Origin: Paracoccus sp. IB05
GTDB lineage: Bacteria > Pseudomonadota > Alphaproteobacteria > Rhodobacterales > Rhodobacteraceae
Assembly (NCBI RefSeq): GCF_016405985.1
Contig: NZ_JAEFCF010000003.1
Location: 151,292-215,291, forward strand
DNA: 64,000 nt
Direction: 5' to 3'
Position 1 is the stretch's first letter. Each line of letters begins with the position of its first letter. Shown here piece by piece: positions 8,786-17,288 of the stretch. The position numbers and the translations under genes were made by a program. The notes below the pieces were generated by a model, which saw only the letters and a list, made by a program, of their open reading frames with translations, had not been told where the DNA came from and did not search any database.

Positions 8786-9663
8786 TCGGCGCGCTCCCCA
8801 GCGTCTGTCCCGGCCTTTGTGTCATCCAGCCCCAGCCGCGCCGCGCGCATCTCTGCGACCGCACGCAGGATATGCGGTGTGCCGCAGATCCAGTCGGCAT
8901 CGCTGAAGGCCACCACCCCGGCCTCAGCCTGTAAAAGCGCCAGCGCGGGATGGTCAAGGATCTCTTCCGAACGCGAGGCGCCGGGATAGGGTTTAGAGGT
9001 CACGATCAGGTCGGGGCTCGCCATCACCAGCAGTTCCATCGGCAGGACACCTCCGCCACTGACGCCCGCGACCGCGCCGATATTGGCAAAACCGGTATGC
9101 GCCAGAACATCATCCGACAGGGTGCCCTTCCCCGTCGTATAGCCATTGGGATAGTAAAGTGCCGCCGGCCTCAGGGGCAGACCGGTCGCCAGCGCCGCTA
9201 GCCCGGCCTCGAATTCAGTGACCAGCGCCTCGCCCGCCGCCTCGCGCCCGAGATACCCCGCCACCTCGCGGATCTGCGCGCTGACACCCTCCAGCGAGGT
9301 GACCGGCGCGACCTGTTCCACCCGGATACCAAGCTGGCGCAGAAGATCGACACTGGCGCGGGCGGTATAGGTGCCGGCCAGCACGAGACCCGGCTTCATA
9401 AGAAACACCTGCTCGGCGCCGCCCCGGTTTGCGGTATAGGCGGCGGCCTCCTCCGGCATGGAGGACGCCAGCGGGTCCGAGGCCAGATGGCTGACTGAAA
9501 CCAGTTGCCCCGGCGCCGCCAGCATCATCGCCAGCTGATCGGTGCAAAGGTTGATCGAGACCACCCGCCCCGGCACAGGGGCGTGGTCATCATCATGTTC
9601 GGCCTCCGCCGGACCTGCGAAGGCAAGCAAGGCAAGCAAGGCAAGGGCGGCGGCCCGCAGCAT
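8782..9663 (-). CDS. btuF: Periplasmic corrinoid-binding protein
   Basis: A 293-residue class III (helical backbone) binding protein. An N-terminal signal peptide (LRAAALALLALLAFAGPAEA) is followed in the mature end by a short acidic/His cluster, EHDDDHAP, and then the BtuF-like start VVSINLCTDQLAMMLA. It captures corrinoid in the periplasm and hands it to the BtuC-like permease. The ATG overlaps the last base of the btuB stop (TGATG), showing tight translational coupling. The signal region contains short GCAAG tandem units at about 9614-9640, probably just codon repetition. Confidence 0.88.
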   Translation of the reverse strand: MLRAAALALLALLAFAGPAEAEHDDDHAPVPGRVVSINLCTDQLAMMLAAPGQLVSVSHLASDPLASSMPEEAAAYTANRGGAEQVFLMKPGLVLAGTYTARASVDLLRQLGIRVEQVAPVTSLEGVSAQIREVAGYLGREAAGEALVTEFEAGLAALATGLPLRPAALYYPNGYTTGKGTLSDDVLAHTGFANIGAVAGVSGGGVLPMELLVMASPDLIVTSKPYPGASRSEEILDHPALALLQAEAGVVAFSDADWICGTPHILRAVAEMRAARLGLDDTKAGTDAGERAE

Positions 9664-11537
9664 CAGAACTTTGTCCGCAGGCCGAGGAAGACCTGACGTC
9701 CGGGCTGGCCGTAATTGCGCGCGGTCTGGTATTCCTCGTCAAATAGGTTCTCGACGCGGAGCCAGGCCTCGGTTGTGTCATTCAGCTCATAGGACAAGGT
9801 CAGATTGGCGAGGGTGTAATCGGGCAGCGCCTCCTGCACCAGGACCATGGCGCCCCAGTCCCAGTATTCGTCCCGTGCCCCGGCCACGCGGGTCAGTGAC
9901 ATGGCCGCGCTGAAACGGTCCGTGATCTGGCCCTCGGCCCCGATGGTCAGGTTGTGACGCGGTGCTCGTGGCGCGCCCCGCTCCGACCCGGCCTCGTCGA
10001 TCACCACATCGGCATAGGTGTAATTGCCGAAAAGCTGCCAGCCCGAGGCGATTTCGACCTGCCCCGTCATCTCGATCCCGCGGCTTGTCGAGGTGCCGTC
10101 GATCTGGCGATAGGCGAAGGGCACATTGTCAAAGATGATCTGATCGCTGATTTCGGTGTCGAACAGCGTCACCTGGACCGAGCCATTGTTGAAGAGCCTT
10201 TCGGCGCTCAGTTCAAAGCTGCGGCTGTTTTCCGGGGTAAAGCCGGGATCGCCATAGCTGGAATGCAGCTCGTAAAGCGAGGGAGAACGATAGCCCTTCG
10301 CGGCCACCGCACGAAGGATCCAGGCGTCATCAGGGCGCCAGGCCAGCGCTGCGCGGGCCGAATTCTGTCCGCCAAACCGGCTGTGATCATCGTGACGCAG
10401 CGCCAGTGACAGGTCGAGATCGGGGGTCGCGGCCCAGAGGATCTCGGCCGAGGCTGAACTGGTTCTGGCGGAACCCGCCTCAGACCCAAAAGCGGAAGAC
10501 GAGGTGAAATCCTCTTCCTTATGTTCCAGCCCCCAATTCAGCGACAGGGTATTGGTGGCGGTCCAACCGCTGTGCCAGGCGATCACATCACGGTCGCTGT
10601 CGAACCAGGTAAAGCCGCCAAACTCAAATACTTCGCGGCTGGTCTTCATGCGCGAGACGGAAATCTCGTGCCAGGTCGCGCCAAGCTCGGCGCGCAGGAA
10701 GGCCCGCCCGCCGGTCAGGTCGCTGGTGCCGAAATTATCGGCATCCCCGGTTCCGGAGTCGAATTCACTGAACGAAGATTTACGAAACCCGTTGAAACCC
10801 AGCGTGACGGTCTCGGTCAGATCATAGGCGCCGTAAAGGCTGAGTGAGCTGGTCCTGAACCCGTCATCCTCGATGCCTTTGGCATAGGAAGAAATGCCAT
10901 CGGTGATGGTACGGTTGGCGCTGATCGCGAATGTGCTGCGGGCATCTCTGAAGCCAAGCGACAGTGTGCCGGACCAGGTCTGATCGGTGCCGCCCTCCAG
11001 CGCGGCCTCGCCCGAAACCCCGTCTTCGGTCGGGCGCCAGCTGGTGATGTCTATCACCCCCGCCACCGCCTCGGATCCGTAAAGCGCTGATTGCGAGCCG
11101 CGAAGCACCTCGATCCGCGAGACCCCCGCCGTCGTCGAGCCGCCAAAGTCGAAGTAATGCTGCGTGTTCGAGGGGTCGGAGACATCGATCCCGTCAATCC
11201 GGGTGCCGACATAATAACCCGGCAGGCCGCGCAGGCGCAGCGTGGTGAGGCTGCCAATACCGCCATTCGCCGCCAGCGTCACCGAGGGCACCTGCCGCAG
11301 CATACCCACCAGCGACAGCGGGCCGCGCTTTTCGATCTCGGGCGCGGTCAGCACCGTTACCGTGGCCCCGGTACGGCTGAGGGCGACCGGCTCGCCACTG
11401 GCCGTCAGCGTAATGGTGCCCAGTTCAATCGGCTCTTCCTCCTGCGCCTGCGCATTGGCACGGCCGCCAGCTGTCGCCACAGCACCGGCGGCGGCCAGCG
11501 CGGTGATCAGTGCCAGATGGGAAACCCTGTGAAACAT
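9663..11537 (-). CDS. btuB: TonB-dependent outer membrane receptor, BtuB type
   Basis: A 624-residue receptor with a signal peptide (residues 1-30), a TonB box-like start of the mature protein (IELGTITLTASGE), a plug domain to about 150 (ALYGSEAVAGVIDI marks its end) and a 22-strand barrel. The last residues GRQVFLGLRTKF end in aromatic Phe as outer-membrane proteins do. It imports corrinoids using TonB energy. A cobalamin riboswitch lies in its 5' leader. Its stop overlaps btuF by one base, so the whole operon is under riboswitch control. Confidence 0.92.
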   Translation of the reverse strand: MFHRVSHLALITALAAAGAVATAGGRANAQAQEEEPIELGTITLTASGEPVALSRTGATVTVLTAPEIEKRGPLSLVGMLRQVPSVTLAANGGIGSLTTLRLRGLPGYYVGTRIDGIDVSDPSNTQHYFDFGGSTTAGVSRIEVLRGSQSALYGSEAVAGVIDITSWRPTEDGVSGEAALEGGTDQTWSGTLSLGFRDARSTFAISANRTITDGISSYAKGIEDDGFRTSSLSLYGAYDLTETVTLGFNGFRKSSFSEFDSGTGDADNFGTSDLTGGRAFLRAELGATWHEISVSRMKTSREVFEFGGFTWFDSDRDVIAWHSGWTATNTLSLNWGLEHKEEDFTSSSAFGSEAGSARTSSASAEILWAATPDLDLSLALRHDDHSRFGGQNSARAALAWRPDDAWILRAVAAKGYRSPSLYELHSSYGDPGFTPENSRSFELSAERLFNNGSVQVTLFDTEISDQIIFDNVPFAYRQIDGTSTSRGIEMTGQVEIASGWQLFGNYTYADVVIDEAGSERGAPRAPRHNLTIGAEGQITDRFSAAMSLTRVAGARDEYWDWGAMVLVQEALPDYTLANLTLSYELNDTTEAWLRVENLFDEEYQTARNYGQPGRQVFLGLRTKF

Positions 11538-11689
11538 CTCTCAGCCCTTTCTTCGGAGCCGCCGGTCGCTGACCGCTGCCCTGATGCGTTTTCGCCGCGG
11601 GGGAAAGCCCTCCCGTTGCGCATGAACGTCACCTCTGGCGGCACTCCGCCCTCCGCCGCACGCCCCGTGCGAGGGAAAGGGTGATCAGC

Positions 11690-11897
11690 AGCGGCAGGTC
11701 TCCTGGCTCGCGGGTCCGGGCGGACGGCTGGCCTTCCCGGAGAGCCCCTCTGAGGCACTTCCAGTGGCATCATCAACCGCCGCTCACCGCTTACAGTTGC
11801 GGGGGCAGCTGTGGTCCCGGATCCCTGCGCAGAAGGCCCGGCCACATTCCCTATTCTCCGGAAAACCGCGCTTTGCGGGCGCGGTGCCGGAACCGTT
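11690..11897 (-). ncRNA. Cobalamin riboswitch
   Basis: On the minus strand the diagnostic core GCCCCCGCAACTGTAAGCGG is present (about 11790-11809). It is preceded by GAATAGGGAATGTGG and followed by GCCACTGG and GGGAAGGC. The closing box GAGCCAGGAGACCTGCC ends at about 11692. This is the canonical B12-binding element order. It is placed 150 bases before btuB, where bound adenosylcobalamin would repress expression of the uptake operon. A GGCGG/CCGCC hairpin in the 150-base leader may be the expression platform. Confidence 0.95.
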
Positions 11898-12014
11898 GCT
11901 CTGCCTTCCATGCGACCCGCCCTTGCCCTCTGTCAAGCGGCTGACGGGTGGCAAAGCGGCGGCAGGGGCCGCTTTGGTCGCCCGGGCCACATGGTTGCGG
12001 TAACAGCCGGATGC

Positions 12015-12052
12015 GCGGCGCCTCTGGACCTTTCCCGGGCGCCGCGTCCAGA
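12015..12052 (+). repeat. Two interlocked perfect inverted repeats upstream of the amidase gene
   Basis: Four blocks follow each other in the order a, b, a', b'. GCGGCGCC (12015-12022) pairs with GGCGCCGC (12038-12045), and TCTGGAC (12023-12029) pairs with GTCCAGA (12046-12052). Only eight bases (12030-12037) separate b from a'. In RNA the two hairpins would exclude one another. Confidence 0.7.
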
Positions 12053-12084
12053 CTGGCCGGGTGATGGATAACGGGGAATCGCAG

Positions 12085-13545
12085 ATGATCGGGGATCTGG
12101 GCGCACGGGATGCGACCGAACTTGCGGGGCTGGTGGCAAAGGGCGAGGTCAGCCCGGATGAGCTGCTGGATGCGGCGCTGGCGGCGGTCGGGGCGCGAAA
12201 TCCGGCAATCAATGCCGTGGTGCTGGTGCAGGAAGAGGTTGCGCGCGCTGAAATCCGCGCCGGCCTGCCGCGCGGGCCGTTTCGCGGCGTGCCCTTCCTG
12301 ATCAAGGATCTGGGGCTTGAGGCAAAGGATCTGCCATCCCTTAACGGCACGCGGCTTGCTCCGGCCAGGACCTATGCCGCCGATTGCAATATGATGGCCC
12401 GGATGCGGGCGACCGGGGTGGTGACCTTCGGGCGCACGACAAGCCCCGAAGGCGGGGTCGGCATCGCAACCGAAGCCGCCGTCTATGGCGGGCCGACGCG
12501 CAACCCCTGGAATCCTGACCATACCGCCGGCGGCTCTTCGGGCGGCGCGGCGGCGGCGGTCGCGGCGGGGATCGTCGCTTTCGCGCATGGATCAGACGGC
12601 GGCGGCTCGGTCCGGGTTCCGGCCTCGAATTGCGGGCTGTTCGGATTCAAGCCGACCCGCGCGCGGCTGCCCGACGGGCCCTGGTCCGGTGAGGGCTGGG
12701 CCGGTATGGCGATTGACGGCTTCCTGACACGCTCGGTCCGCGACACGGCGGTGATGCTGGATGCCTGCGAGGGACCTGACCCCGGCGCGCCCTATTGCGC
12801 GCCGCCGCTGGCGAAAGGGTACGGTCAGGCGATCTCGGCCCCGCCCCGGCGGCTGCGCGTGGCGATCTGCGACACGACCTTTACCGGCGCCGCGATTGAC
12901 CCGGAGGTCGCGGCTGCCGTGCGGGAGGCCGGGCAGCTGCTGGAAAGCCTTGGCCATCATGTGGAGCCGGCGCGACCAAAGGCGGATATCGGGGCAATGA
13001 TGCGGGCCTGGACCGATATCGTCGCGGTCGGCACCGCGCTGACGATCCGGCAAAAGCTGAAAGGCCGCGCGCTGACGGCGGATCTGGTCGAGGGTGTCGG
13101 GCGCGGCGCGGTGAAACATGCCGAGGCGCTCGGGCCGCTGCGCTATCTGGAAGCGGTCGAGGATATCCATGATTTCGGTCGTGAGATGGCGTATTTCTTC
13201 CGGCCAGAGGACGGCCCTGATGCAAGCGGCGCTGGTTACGACATTCTGCTTTCGGCCACGCTGGCCGAGCCGCCGGCACATGTCGGGCGCTTCAGCCATG
13301 AGACCGAGGATTACGTCGATTACCGCCTCGGGCCGGGGCGCTGCTTTGACTATTCGCCCTTTGCGGCTGTGTTCAACGCGAGTGGCCAGCCGGCGGCGTC
13401 GCTGCCTTTGGGCTGGTCGAAATCCGACCTGCCGATTGGCATCCATCTCGCCGCGCCTTTCGGGGCGGATGAAGAGCTGATCGCACTTTGTGCCGAGGTG
13501 GAGGCGGCGGTGTACTGGAACCGGCGCGCGGCTTTGGCGGGGTGA
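12085..13545 (+). CDS. Amidase, amidase-signature family
   Basis: A 486-residue amidase-signature enzyme that hydrolyses a carboxamide. The Ser-cisSer-Lys triad is visible: Lys74 in PFLIKDL, Ser151 in AGGSSGG, and nucleophile Ser175 in DGGGSVRVPAS. The rest of the family domain follows, with length normal for the group. GatA is unlikely because no gatB/C neighbours are present. The ATG at 12085 has GGGGA seven bases upstream; an ATG at 12064 would add seven residues. It is a single gene preceded by the interlocked repeats at 12015-12052. Substrate unknown. Confidence 0.88.
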   Translation: MIGDLGARDATELAGLVAKGEVSPDELLDAALAAVGARNPAINAVVLVQEEVARAEIRAGLPRGPFRGVPFLIKDLGLEAKDLPSLNGTRLAPARTYAADCNMMARMRATGVVTFGRTTSPEGGVGIATEAAVYGGPTRNPWNPDHTAGGSSGGAAAAVAAGIVAFAHGSDGGGSVRVPASNCGLFGFKPTRARLPDGPWSGEGWAGMAIDGFLTRSVRDTAVMLDACEGPDPGAPYCAPPLAKGYGQAISAPPRRLRVAICDTTFTGAAIDPEVAAAVREAGQLLESLGHHVEPARPKADIGAMMRAWTDIVAVGTALTIRQKLKGRALTADLVEGVGRGAVKHAEALGPLRYLEAVEDIHDFGREMAYFFRPEDGPDASGAGYDILLSATLAEPPAHVGRFSHETEDYVDYRLGPGRCFDYSPFAAVFNASGQPAASLPLGWSKSDLPIGIHLAAPFGADEELIALCAEVEAAVYWNRRAALAG

Positions 13546-13576
13546 GTTTGGCTGGCTGAGTTTGGCGGGCCGGGCA

Positions 13577-13644
13577 TCGGGGGGCTGTCTGCCCCCCGGG
13601 CGCGTGCCGCGCCTCCCCCCGAGGATATTTAAGGACAGAAAATG
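13577..13644 (+). repeat. Dispersed intergenic element, copy 1
   Basis: A GGGGGGC/GCCCCCC hairpin (13579-13585 with 13591-13597) is followed by CCCCCC and ATATTTAAGGACAGAAAAT. The same modules recur at about 33.7 kb, 47.1 kb (reverse orientation) and, with a variant AT-rich part, at 57.0 kb. Confidence 0.7.
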
Positions 13645-13703
13645 AGGTGGCTGGTCGCGACGCGGAATTCATGCGATGCGCTCCGGAAAAGCGGAGGCGC
13701 AGG

Positions 13704-14651
13704 ATGGCTTTGAAGGTTCTGGTGGTGGGGGCGGGCTCGATCGGGCGGCGCCATCATGACAACCTGCAGACGCTTGGGGCGGTGGCGCGCTTGCGCGGCT
13801 GGCGGGGATATGGCGCGGCCGGATTGCAGGCGGATCTGCGCGACCATGATGCGGTGGTGGTGGCGACCGCGACCGATGTGCGCGCCGAAGTGATCTGCGC
13901 GGCGGCGGATCGGGGTCTGCCGGTCTATGTGGAAAAGCCGCTGTCCTTTTTGCCAGCCGGGGTGGATGCCATCAGCACCTGCTGCGCCGCGGTCGCGGAG
14001 CGGTCGATGGTCGGTTATATGATGCGCTGGCATCCGGCGTTTCGCGAACTCGCGCGCCGCGATCTGTCGGATATTTTTCGGTTTTCCTTTGCGATTGGCC
14101 ATGATGTCACCCAGTGGCGGCAGAACTGGTCCTTTGCGCAGAGCTATGCCGCGCAGGAGAAAGGCGGCGGTGTGCTGCTGGATCTGTGCCATGAGCTTGA
14201 TATGGCGCAATGCCTGTTCCCCGGGCTGCAGCCAGACGAGGTGCTGTCGCAGGGCCATGCCGGTTACCCGGGTGTTGATCTGGCGAGTTTCATCACGCTC
14301 AGGCAGCGCGAGGGAGGGGTGGCGGGCTCGGTCGCAATGGATTACCTGACGCCGCGCCTGCATCGGCGGGCGGTGCTGCACGGCACCCGTCAGAGCTTTG
14401 ACTTTGATTTCGCGGCCCAGATCTACCGGGTCCAGGACCTGGCGGGCGAGCGGGTGCTTGACCTGCCGCTGGAGCGCAATGCGATGTTCCTCGATGCGAT
14501 GCGCGCCTTTCTGGCGCTGGTGGCCGGGCAAAGCCCCGATCCGGTCGAACATCTGCCGCGGCTTGACCGCGTTATCGCCTCGGCGAAACTCATCAGCGAG
14601 GCCTGGCAGAATCGCCGTTTCATCGGCCTGATCGATAAGGAGCTCACATGA
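13704..14651 (+). CDS. Gfo/Idh/MocA-family NAD(P)-dependent oxidoreductase of the nonulosonic acid cluster
   Basis: A 315-residue sugar dehydrogenase-like enzyme. The Rossmann motif GAGSIG is at residues 9-14, and the family EKP motif (YVEKPLSF) near residue 80 marks the substrate-binding lysine. Residues around GVLLDLCHELD carry the expected active-site His/Asp. GGAGG lies six bases before the ATG at 13704. It overlaps the cytidylyltransferase gene by four bases, so it belongs to sugar-acid synthesis. Its position resembles PtmF of Campylobacter legionaminate clusters; the exact reaction is not known from sequence. Confidence 0.82.
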   Translation: MALKVLVVGAGSIGRRHHDNLQTLGAVARLRGWRGYGAAGLQADLRDHDAVVVATATDVRAEVICAAADRGLPVYVEKPLSFLPAGVDAISTCCAAVAERSMVGYMMRWHPAFRELARRDLSDIFRFSFAIGHDVTQWRQNWSFAQSYAAQEKGGGVLLDLCHELDMAQCLFPGLQPDEVLSQGHAGYPGVDLASFITLRQREGGVAGSVAMDYLTPRLHRRAVLHGTRQSFDFDFAAQIYRVQDLAGERVLDLPLERNAMFLDAMRAFLALVAGQSPDPVEHLPRLDRVIASAKLISEAWQNRRFIGLIDKELT

Positions 14652-15358
14652 TTTTGGGTCATATCGGCGCGCGCAAAGGGTCCAAAGGCGTGCCGCGCAA
14701 GAATTTCCGCGAGATTTGCGGCAAGCCGCTGATCGACTGGTCGCTGGATCAGCTTTTCGCGCATCCCGGCGTTGATGCGGTGGTGGTCTCGACCGATGAT
14801 GAAGAGATCTATGATCATGCCGTGGCAAAGGGCGCGCTGCAAATCGGGCTCAGGCCTGCGCATCTGGCCACTGATCAGGCCGGGAAATGGGGGGTCTGGG
14901 CGCATGCGCTTGATGCCTCGCAGGCTTTGCTCGACCGTCCGGTAATGGCGTTTCTGGATCTTGACTGTACTTCGCCTTTGCGGCTGCCCGAGGATATCAG
15001 CGGTGCACTGGATCTTTTCGCGCGTGAGGCGCCGGACATGGTGATGTCGTGTTGCGAGGCGCGCAAGAACCCCTATTTCAACCTGGTTGAGCCCGATGCG
15101 AGTGGCGCCCTGCATGTCTCAAAACCGCTGCCCGGCGGCGTGGTCGCGCGTCAGCAGGCGCCGGTGGTTTATGAACATGCGGCCTCGACTTATGTGGTCT
15201 CGCCCGATTACCTGAAGCGCTCGAAAGGGCTTTGGGAGGGGCGCGTGATCCCTTACCTGATGCCCCCCGAGCGCTGTGTCGATATCGACAGCCCGTTCGA
15301 TTTCCGGCTGGTCGAGTTTTTGTTGAAAGAAGCTCAGGAAGGGGCGCATCATGGCTGA
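14648..15358 (+). CDS. neuA: Acylneuraminate (CMP-nonulosonic acid) cytidylyltransferase
   Basis: A 236-residue CMP-sugar synthetase. The nucleotide-binding start GARKGSKGVPRKN (residues 7-19) is the family signature, with FLDLDCTSPLRLPEDI (near 98-113) carrying the Mg2+-binding Asp and the motif for CTP. The enzyme activates a sialic-acid-like sugar as CMP-sugar for transfer to glycans. It overlaps the preceding dehydrogenase by four bases and the following SDR gene by eight. PtmB-type CMP-legionaminate synthetase is equally possible; the precise sugar cannot be told here. Confidence 0.85.
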   Translation: MILGHIGARKGSKGVPRKNFREICGKPLIDWSLDQLFAHPGVDAVVVSTDDEEIYDHAVAKGALQIGLRPAHLATDQAGKWGVWAHALDASQALLDRPVMAFLDLDCTSPLRLPEDISGALDLFAREAPDMVMSCCEARKNPYFNLVEPDASGALHVSKPLPGGVVARQQAPVVYEHAASTYVVSPDYLKRSKGLWEGRVIPYLMPPERCVDIDSPFDFRLVEFLLKEAQEGAHHG

Positions 15359-16142
15359 TCAACTGAAAGGCCGCACGGTTTTCATCACCGGATCGGGTGG
15401 TGTGCTGGGCAGCACTTACGTGCGCCGCATGCTGGCCGAAGGCGCGCGGGTGGTCAGCTCTGATCTTGCCGGGCACCGGGCCGAGGCGCTGAAAGAAGCC
15501 CATGCGGGAAACGAAAATTTTCGCTTTTACGAGCTTGATGTATCGGATGAAGATCAGGTCGTAACCATTTTCAAACGCATCGAAAAAGACGGATGGGAGC
15601 CCAATGTCGTGCTCAACAATGCCGCCATTACCGGCGAGCTGCTGATGGGCGCGGGCAAGGGCTTTCCGGACTTCGCCGATCTTGAAGTGGCGGATTGGGA
15701 AAAGACCATGCGCACCAATCTGACCGCGCCTTTCATGATCGCGCGGCAGATGGATCGCGACATTGTCGGGCGCCGCCCCTGCACCTTGGTCAATGTCGCC
15801 TCGATGTATGCGCTGAACGGGGCGCATCACCGGATCTATGACGGGATGCCGTTCAAGAATTTCTCGGCCTATGGCGTCTCAAAGGCCGGGGTGCATGGGC
15901 TGACGGTCTGGCTGGCCGGCTATTGGGCCGGGCGCGGCGCGACCGTGAACACCATCGCGCCGGGCGCGGTGTTCAACGGCCATTCCGAGGAATTCCAGAA
16001 GCGCGTGGGCGAGCTGATCATGCTCGACCGTATGGCAAAACCCGATGAGATCGCCGATGCCATGCTGTTCCTTGCCAGCCCGCAATCCGGCTATATCACC
16101 GGCCAGCTGATCAATGTGGATGGCGGTTTCTCGGGCTGGTAA
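15351..16142 (+). CDS. SDR-family oxidoreductase of the nonulosonic acid cluster (PtmA-like)
   Basis: A 263-residue short-chain dehydrogenase. The cofactor motif TGSGGVLG is at 13-20, NNAA at 89-92, and the catalytic triad Ser151, Tyr174, Lys178 (YGVSK) is intact. The C-terminus GQLINVDGGFSGW is the typical SDR end. Between Ser and Tyr sits an extended GAHHRIYDGMPFKNF insertion seen in PtmA-like enzymes of flagellin sugar loci. It overlaps neuA by eight bases and is last of the left arm; 21 bases separate it from the convergent neuC. Substrate unknown. Confidence 0.85.
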   Translation: MADQLKGRTVFITGSGGVLGSTYVRRMLAEGARVVSSDLAGHRAEALKEAHAGNENFRFYELDVSDEDQVVTIFKRIEKDGWEPNVVLNNAAITGELLMGAGKGFPDFADLEVADWEKTMRTNLTAPFMIARQMDRDIVGRRPCTLVNVASMYALNGAHHRIYDGMPFKNFSAYGVSKAGVHGLTVWLAGYWAGRGATVNTIAPGAVFNGHSEEFQKRVGELIMLDRMAKPDEIADAMLFLASPQSGYITGQLINVDGGFSGW

Positions 16143-16163
16143 CGGCCCGCCCCTTGCGGCGTC

Positions 16164-17288
16164 TCAGTCATGAAACGCCTTTTGCAAAGGCCGGTCCCAG
16201 AAGGCGGGGTCGGCCAGCACTTCGACGAAACGATCCGCCGCAGCGCCTTCGCCAAAACCCGCATCGCGGGGCGCCTTGTTGCCCCAGGCATTGGTGAGAA
16301 ACCCAAGGATGGCCGCGCGGTCAAAGGCCGACACGGCGGTGACCGAGGCCGCGTCCGAGCGGTTGGTCTGGCGGGTACCCACATCCAGCGAAGGCACACC
16401 GAGAAATGGCGCCTCGCGCACGCCCGCCGAGGAATTGCCCACGATACAGGCGGCGTTGCGCATCAGTTCCGAAAAATGCGCGAAGCGCATCGAGGGCAGC
16501 ACCCGGAACCGCGCCTTCGGCAAAGCATCCAGCACCCGGAAAATCGCCTCTGATCCAGGGTCGTTGTTCGGTGCGATCACCACGAAATTGCGCTGGCTGT
16601 CGGTCAGAGCCGCGAACAGCGCCTCGGCCTGGGCGCCCATCGTCGCCTGTTCCGAGGTCACCGGGTGGAAGGTCGCGATGCCGTAATCGGCAAAGGGGAT
16701 CGCATAGCGCGCCCGCACCTCGTCCAGCGTCACGCCCGAGGGGCGGGCGTGGAAATCCAGCTCCGGCGAGCCGATCACATGGATCACATCCTCGGGCTCG
16801 CCAAGCGCCATCACCCGGCGTTTCGCTGTCTCGGAGGACACGAAGTGATGCGTGCAGAGCTTGGTATTGCAGTGGCGAAACACCTCGTCGATGGTCCCTG
16901 AAACCTCGCCCCCCTCGATATGGGCCGAGCGGATGTAATTCGTGGCCGAAACCAGCGCGCCCGCCATCGCCTCGATCCGGTCGCCATGGAGGACGATCAG
17001 ATCCGGGCGGCTTTCGGTGACAAAATCCGAAAAGCCGGTGACGGTTTTTGCCAGCACGATATCCTGCGGATCGCCGGGGCGCTGGTTCAGAAATTCATGC
17101 GTCGCAATGCCGGGCTGGCGGCGCACCTCATGCGCGGTCAGCCCGTAGCGGGTCATCATATGCATGCCGGTCACGAAAAACGTGACCTCATGCCCCGCCT
17201 CGCGCGCCGCCGCCGCAAGTGGCTCCAGCTTGCCGAAATCGGCGCGGGTACCGGTCAGAAAGAGGATCCTGCGCGCCACCGACGTCAC
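16164..17288 (-). CDS. neuC: UDP-N-acetylglucosamine 2-epimerase (hydrolysing), NeuC/LegG type
   Basis: A 374-residue GT-B-fold epimerase of the NeuC group. The start RRILFLTGTRADFGKLEPL holds the GTRADFGKL nucleotide motif. HIEGGEVSGTIDEVFRH near residues 112-128 and GNSSAGVREAPFLGVPSLDV near 293-312 are family landmarks. It converts UDP-HexNAc into a 2-epimerised free sugar that feeds NeuB. GTG at 17288 is the likely start because it overlaps the neuB stop as GTGA and has GGAG nine bases before it; an ATG at 17303 has no ribosome binding site. Confidence 0.88.
   Translation of the reverse strand: MTSVARRILFLTGTRADFGKLEPLAAAAREAGHEVTFFVTGMHMMTRYGLTAHEVRRQPGIATHEFLNQRPGDPQDIVLAKTVTGFSDFVTESRPDLIVLHGDRIEAMAGALVSATNYIRSAHIEGGEVSGTIDEVFRHCNTKLCTHHFVSSETAKRRVMALGEPEDVIHVIGSPELDFHARPSGVTLDEVRARYAIPFADYGIATFHPVTSEQATMGAQAEALFAALTDSQRNFVVIAPNNDPGSEAIFRVLDALPKARFRVLPSMRFAHFSELMRNAACIVGNSSAGVREAPFLGVPSLDVGTRQTNRSDAASVTAVSAFDRAAILGFLTNAWGNKAPRDAGFGEGAAADRFVEVLADPAFWDRPLQKAFHD

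Noticed and set aside
9614..9650. Short GCAAG tandem units in the btuF signal region
   Set aside because: They encode an ordinary Leu/Ala signal peptide (LALLALLAF); too short and codon-driven to be a functional repeat.
12015..12052. Reading the interlocked repeats as an H-type pseudoknot
   Set aside because: Zero-length linkers at both crossings make simultaneous stems implausible; mutually exclusive hairpins fit better.
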